Positions 14,564 through 18,155 of a stretch of DNA of 18,155 bases are shown here, piece by piece. The translations under genes and the position numbers were made by a program. The DNA is from Bacillota bacterium. GTDB taxonomy: Bacteria > Bacillota > Clostridia > Christensenellales > Aristaeellaceae. Each line of letters starts with the position of its first letter. The first letter of the stretch is position 1. The notes beneath the pieces are model-generated. The model saw only the letters and a list, made by a program, of their open reading frames with translations, did not search any database and had not been told where the DNA came from. Where the stretch lies: assembly GCA_023460055.1 (NCBI GenBank), contig JAEWRJ010000131.1, positions 1 through 18,155 on the forward strand, written 5' to 3'.

Positions 14564-15385
14564 ATGAGGAAGATCCTGGCAGCGACACTGGTAATGATGA
14601 TGGCCCTGGCGGGCATGATGGCAAGCGCGGCGGCCGCGGAACTGCCCGTCCTGCGTGTAGGCATGGAATGCGCCTATGCCCCCTATAACTGGACCCAGGC
14701 GGAGCCCAGCGAGTATGCTGTTCCTCTCGCCGCGGGCGGATATGCCGACGGCTACGATGTGCAGGTGGCCCGCTACCTCGCCCAACAACTGGGCATGCAG
14801 CTGGAGATCGTTAAGACAGAATGGGACGGCTTGATCCCGGCCCTTACCAGCGGCACCGGCAAGATCGATGCCATCGTCGCCGGCATGAGCCCGACGGCAG
14901 CCCGCCGCGAGGTGGTGGCGTTCACCGAGCCTTATTATGAGAGCGACGTCGTGGTGGTGGTGCGCAAGGACGGTCCCTTTGCCAACGCGACGAGCATTCA
15001 GGAACTGGCCGGCGCCAGGATCACGGGGCAGCTCAACACCTTCCACTACGACCTGATCGAGCAGATTGAGGGTGTGAACCGCCAGGTGGCGATGGGCGAC
15101 TTCCCGGTGATGGTCGCGGCCCTGTCAGGCGGGCGCATTGACGGCTATATCAGCGAGCGGCCCGGCGCGATGTCCGCCGTGGCGGCCAACCCTTCCCTGA
15201 GCTACCTGGTGTTTGAAGAGGGCAAGGGCTTCCAGATCGATCCTGAGGAGACGATCATCTCGGTCGCTGTCCGTCAGGACAGCCCGCTGCTCGAGCAGAT
15301 CAATACCGCGCTGGCGGGGCTGACGGAAGAAGCGAGGCTTGAGCTGATGACCCAGGCGCTGGAGCGCCAGCCCGGCGAAAACTGA
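14564..15385 (+). CDS. Amino acid (probably lysine) ABC transporter substrate-binding protein
   Basis: 273 residues, bacterial solute-binding protein family 3 (HisJ/ArtJ type), capturing a polar amino acid outside the membrane. The signal peptide of about 25 residues ends ASAAAA-E with no lipobox cysteine, as in the sugar-binding protein of this window. Family marks include LRVGMECAYAPYNW, GYDVQVARYLAQQLGMQ, the W-D-G-L-I-P-A-L segment, KIDAIVAGMSPTAARREVVAFTEPYY (including a ligand-carboxylate Arg) and GRIDGYISERP. The ATG follows GGAGG by nine bases. It is the first gene after the lysine riboswitch, which is the reason for proposing lysine; the protein sequence alone would allow other polar amino acids. 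It is followed by two hairpins before the permease gene. Confidence 0.93.
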   Translation: MRKILAATLVMMMALAGMMASAAAAELPVLRVGMECAYAPYNWTQAEPSEYAVPLAAGGYADGYDVQVARYLAQQLGMQLEIVKTEWDGLIPALTSGTGKIDAIVAGMSPTAARREVVAFTEPYYESDVVVVVRKDGPFANATSIQELAGARITGQLNTFHYDLIEQIEGVNRQVAMGDFPVMVAALSGGRIDGYISERPGAMSAVAANPSLSYLVFEEGKGFQIDPEETIISVAVRQDSPLLEQINTALAGLTEEARLELMTQALERQPGEN

Positions 15386-15392
15386 TATGAAG

Positions 15393-15430
15393 CAATAGGG
15401 TGGGGCTGCTTTGGCGGTCCCACCCTATTG
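15393..15430 (+). promoter_or_regulatory. Intergenic hairpin 1 downstream of the binding-protein gene
   Basis: CAATAGGGTGGG (15393-15404) and CCCACCCTATTG (15419-15430) form 12 perfect pairs around a 14-base loop, starting seven bases after the stop codon. No U-run follows. It probably protects the upstream message from 3' decay or partly stops transcription, giving more binding protein than permease. Confidence 0.6.
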
Positions 15431-15460
15431 GTCGGCCTGATCGGCCGTAGGGGTGAGCGT

Positions 15461-15490
15461 GGGATGCGGCTCCGCGCGGAGCCGTATCCC
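15461..15490 (+). promoter_or_regulatory. Intergenic hairpin 2, near-perfect 30-base palindrome
   Basis: GGGATGCGGCTCCG and CGGAGCCGTATCCC flank a CG centre. All pairs match except one G-U wobble, and the inner 18 bases are an exact DNA palindrome. It lies 30 bases after hairpin 1 and 51 before the permease start, with no U-run. Two strong hairpins in one 156-base gap suggest a deliberate differential-expression element. Confidence 0.6.
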
Positions 15491-15541
15491 CGTTCCTCCC
15501 CTAACATGAATACCTGACAGATATGAATTGAGGAAAGTACC

Positions 15542-16315
15542 TTGCAAAAGAGTTTTTTTGATTGGGTCTCGCTGCTGGTCGGCAAATACGGCGGGATGTT
15601 CATCCAGGGGGCGGGCGTTACGCTGATGATCGCCCTGGTGGGTACGATCTCGGGTTTTGTGATCGGCCTGGGCGTGGCCATCGCGCGCACGGCGGAGCTG
15701 TCGCCCCAATCGGGCCGCCTGCCCCGCGCCTTGCTCCAGGCCGTCAAGGGCCTGCTGACCGCCTATATCGAGATCTTCCGCGGCACGCCGATGATCGTGC
15801 AGGCCATGGTGGTCTATTACGGCGCGCTGGAATACCTGGGGCTGGATATCCCCGCGATGACCGCGGCCTTCCTGGTGGTCTCGGTCAACACCGGGGCTTA
15901 CATGGCGGAGATCCTGCGCGGCGGCATCCTCTCGGTGGACCCCGGCCAGAAGGAAGCGGCCATTGCCGTGGGCATGACGCACTGGCAGCTGATGACCAGC
16001 GTGGTGCTGCCGCAGGCTGTGCGCAACACCCTGCCTTCAGTGGGCAATGAGTTCGTGGTCAATATCAAGGATTCCAGCGTGCTCAACGTGATCTCGGTGA
16101 CGGAATTGTACTTCACGGCCCGTTCGGTCTCGGGCACGCACTACAAGTACTTTGAGGTGTTCTTCATTATTTCGGTGATCTATTTCGTCCTTACCTTCAC
16201 CATCACGCGCCTGCTTCGCCTGCTTGAAAAGAAGCTGAGCGGCGGGGACAGCTACACCATCTACGGCTCGCAGACAGACGCGAAGGCCGAGATCAAGGTT
16301 GGGGGGGAGGTATGA
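15542..16315 (+). CDS. Amino acid ABC transporter permease (HisM/GlnP family)
   Basis: 257 residues with about five membrane spans, the channel subunit of the amino acid importer. The family core is clear: GAGVTLMIALVGTISGF near the start, then FRGTPMIVQAMVVYYG, NTGAYMAEILRGGILSVDPG and the ATPase-contact stretch KEAAIAVGMTHWQLMTSVVLP followed by A-V-R-N-T-L-P. The start is TTG at 15542, supported by AGGAAAG at 15531-15537; the next in-frame ATG at 15598 would delete part of the first span. The TTG start and weaker site fit lower expression than the binding protein. One permease gene implies a homodimer. Its stop overlaps the ATPase gene region. Confidence 0.95.
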   Translation: MQKSFFDWVSLLVGKYGGMFIQGAGVTLMIALVGTISGFVIGLGVAIARTAELSPQSGRLPRALLQAVKGLLTAYIEIFRGTPMIVQAMVVYYGALEYLGLDIPAMTAAFLVVSVNTGAYMAEILRGGILSVDPGQKEAAIAVGMTHWQLMTSVVLPQAVRNTLPSVGNEFVVNIKDSSVLNVISVTELYFTARSVSGTHYKYFEVFFIISVIYFVLTFTITRLLRLLEKKLSGGDSYTIYGSQTDAKAEIKVGGEV

Positions 16316-16317
16316 AC

Positions 16318-17052
<735 letters not shown>

Positions 17053-17060
17053 TCTGCACT

Positions 17061-17131
17061 CTTCCGTGTATTCCGTGTGTTCCCTGGTTGGCCGCTTCCA
17101 TTGAAATGGGTTAAGTACCACGGAACACACG
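17061..17131. repeat. Cruciform-like intergenic repeat
   Basis: TTCCGTGTAT and TTCCGTGTGT stand in tandem at 17062-17081 (offset by about nine bases). CGTGTGTTCC (17074-17083) pairs perfectly with GGAACACACG (17122-17131). Inside the loop, CCATT and AATGG (17098-17109) form a second small stem. GAAAAAAT follows on the plus strand, so it is not a plus-strand intrinsic terminator. Similar TTCCGTGTxTTCC phrases are known to me as dispersed intergenic sequence in several bacterial genomes; that is recollection only. Confidence 0.45.
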
Positions 17132-17165
17132 AAAAAATGAGGACATGGGAATGTGCCCTTTTCTC

Positions 17166-17174
17166 TGATATAAT
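17166..17174 (+). promoter_or_regulatory. Extended -10 promoter for the radical SAM gene
   Basis: TGATATAAT gives a consensus TATAAT (17169-17174) with the TGn extension at 17166-17168. The -35 position (17146-17151, TGGGAA) is weak, as is allowed for extended -10 promoters. The leader would be about 67 bases. Confidence 0.55.
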
Positions 17175-17247
17175 GCAGTCTGTTCGGCGCGGATGACGCT
17201 GATAATTTTTGTTCGTTTGCTGGCGATACCGGCTGAGAGGGGTACAG

Positions 17248-18155
17248 GTGTATATTTCCAAAAAGGACGCATTGACCTGGTTTGAGTTCTTTTCCGTGCT
17301 GCCCGAGGGCGAGGAGCTGCTCAATTGGCAGCAGGAGATCGTCTACGCGGTGCTGTCGCAGATCGAGGAAGCGGTGGACGCCCGGATGGACAGCCTCCTA
17401 AAAGATATACCGGGGCTTAAAACCATCGATAACCGCAGCTTCTATGTTGGCGACGGCAGCAAGTTCCCTGGCGGCTGCCTCTCCTGCCTGTGCGGTACGG
17501 GGCTCTCCGCCATCCGCAAGACCAACCGCTGCAACATCGAGTGCAAGTTCTGCTATAACTACGGCGAGCTGGACCAGATCCCGCCTGTGGGCGAAGGCAT
17601 GTGGGAGCTCGGCGGCACCAAGTACCGCGAGGAGGATATGGAGCTGATGCTGAGCATCCAGAAAAAGCCGACGGGCGTTTCCTATGTATACCTCGAGCCC
17701 TTCATGGAGATCGAGAAGTATTACGGCGTCGTTCGCATTTTTAAGAAGGCGGGCATCCACCAGCACCTTTATACCAATGGCCTGCTGGCCAGTGAAGAAT
17801 CGCTGAAGGCGCTGGGCGAGGCGGGGCTGGATGAGATCCGCTTCAACCTGGGCGCGTCCGGCTGCCATGACCGCGTGATCGGCCTGATGCGTACGGCCAA
17901 GAGATACATCTCCTCGGTGGGCATCGAGACACCGATGACACCTGAGTTTTTCGCCGCTTTTACCGAAAAGAAGCAGGCGATCCTCGATACCGGCATCGAC
18001 TTTATCAACTGCGCCGAGCTGCACCTCAACCCCAACAACATTCAAAACTACGATGGCGAAAACATGTACATGTACCGCCAGGGCTATATCTCCCCGACCT
18101 TCAGCCGGGAAATATCCATGAAGATGATGAAGACGGCGGCAGAGGAGGGGTGGCC
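17248..18155 (+). CDS. Radical SAM protein of unknown function, C-terminally truncated by window edge
   Basis: 302 codons are visible, open to the right edge. The start is GTG at 17248, preceded by GAGAGGGG; there is no closer ATG. The CxxxCxxC cluster motif is Cys95-Cys99-Cys102 (CNIECKFC), which binds the 4Fe-4S cluster that cleaves S-adenosylmethionine. About 90 residues precede it, including a CLSC-like GGCLSCLCGTG segment that could bind metal or structure the N-terminus. After the cluster come barrel strands such as VSYVYLEPFMEI, HQHLYTNGLLAS and LDEIRFNLGASG, typical of radical SAM barrels. The residues after NPNNIQNYDGENMYMYRQG might form part of the substrate pocket. It has its own promoter and is not obviously linked to the lysine operon. 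I do not recognise the subfamily, and no peptide or maturase partner is seen. Confidence 0.88.
   Translation, partial: MYISKKDALTWFEFFSVLPEGEELLNWQQEIVYAVLSQIEEAVDARMDSLLKDIPGLKTIDNRSFYVGDGSKFPGGCLSCLCGTGLSAIRKTNRCNIECKFCYNYGELDQIPPVGEGMWELGGTKYREEDMELMLSIQKKPTGVSYVYLEPFMEIEKYYGVVRIFKKAGIHQHLYTNGLLASEESLKALGEAGLDEIRFNLGASGCHDRVIGLMRTAKRYISSVGIETPMTPEFFAAFTEKKQAILDTGIDFINCAELHLNPNNIQNYDGENMYMYRQGYISPTFSREISMKMMKTAAEEGW

Noticed and set aside
16312..16317. ATG at 16312 as start of the ATPase
   Set aside because: It leaves one base between GGAGG and the start codon; ATG 16318 has a normal seven-base spacing. It is not fully excluded.

Overview
The window comes from a GC-rich Gram-positive-type bacterium, most likely a gut or rumen member of the Clostridia. 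Supporting signs are strong AGGAGG-like ribosome binding sites, sigma-A promoters, a lysine (L-box) riboswitch, LplB/YtcP-type sugar permeases and an S11 carboxypeptidase with peptidoglycan-binding repeats. Both transporter binding proteins have signal peptides without a lipobox cysteine, which is uncommon in Firmicutes; I recall this from some GC-rich Clostridia such as the Christensenellales. That placement is inference.

Layout. (1) 1-859, minus strand: a D-Ala-D-Ala carboxypeptidase cut off by the left edge. (2) 939-4227, minus strand: a LacI-type regulator followed a few bases later by a family 3 glycoside hydrolase, which carries a single-base frameshift near 1446. (3) 4228-4532: a divergent control region with TGTTAA repeats, a perfect 13-bp palindrome, a larger dyad and a candidate promoter on each strand. 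(4) 4533-14164, plus strand: a sugar ABC transporter (two permeases and a binding protein, with no ATPase of its own) followed by a GH130 mannoside phosphorylase, a GH38 alpha-mannosidase and a GH20 beta-N-acetylhexosaminidase. (5) 14268-17052, plus strand: a separate operon with a near-consensus promoter, a lysine riboswitch, a strong hairpin and a polar amino acid ABC transporter (binding protein, permease, ATPase). (6) 17248-18155, plus strand: a radical SAM enzyme of unknown function, cut off by the right edge.

How the genes work together. Region 4, with GH3 and LacI, reads as one inducible glycan-utilisation locus. An oligosaccharide is imported intact and then dismantled in the cytoplasm, since none of the four hydrolases/phosphorylases has a signal peptide. 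GH38 would remove alpha-mannose, GH130 would phosphorolyse a beta-mannosyl linkage to mannose-1-phosphate, and GH20 would release GlcNAc. Together these match the bonds of an N-glycan core (alpha-Man, beta-Man-GlcNAc, GlcNAc), so host or dietary N-glycan fragments are the best-supported substrate. Region 5 is best read as lysine uptake that is shut down when lysine is plentiful.
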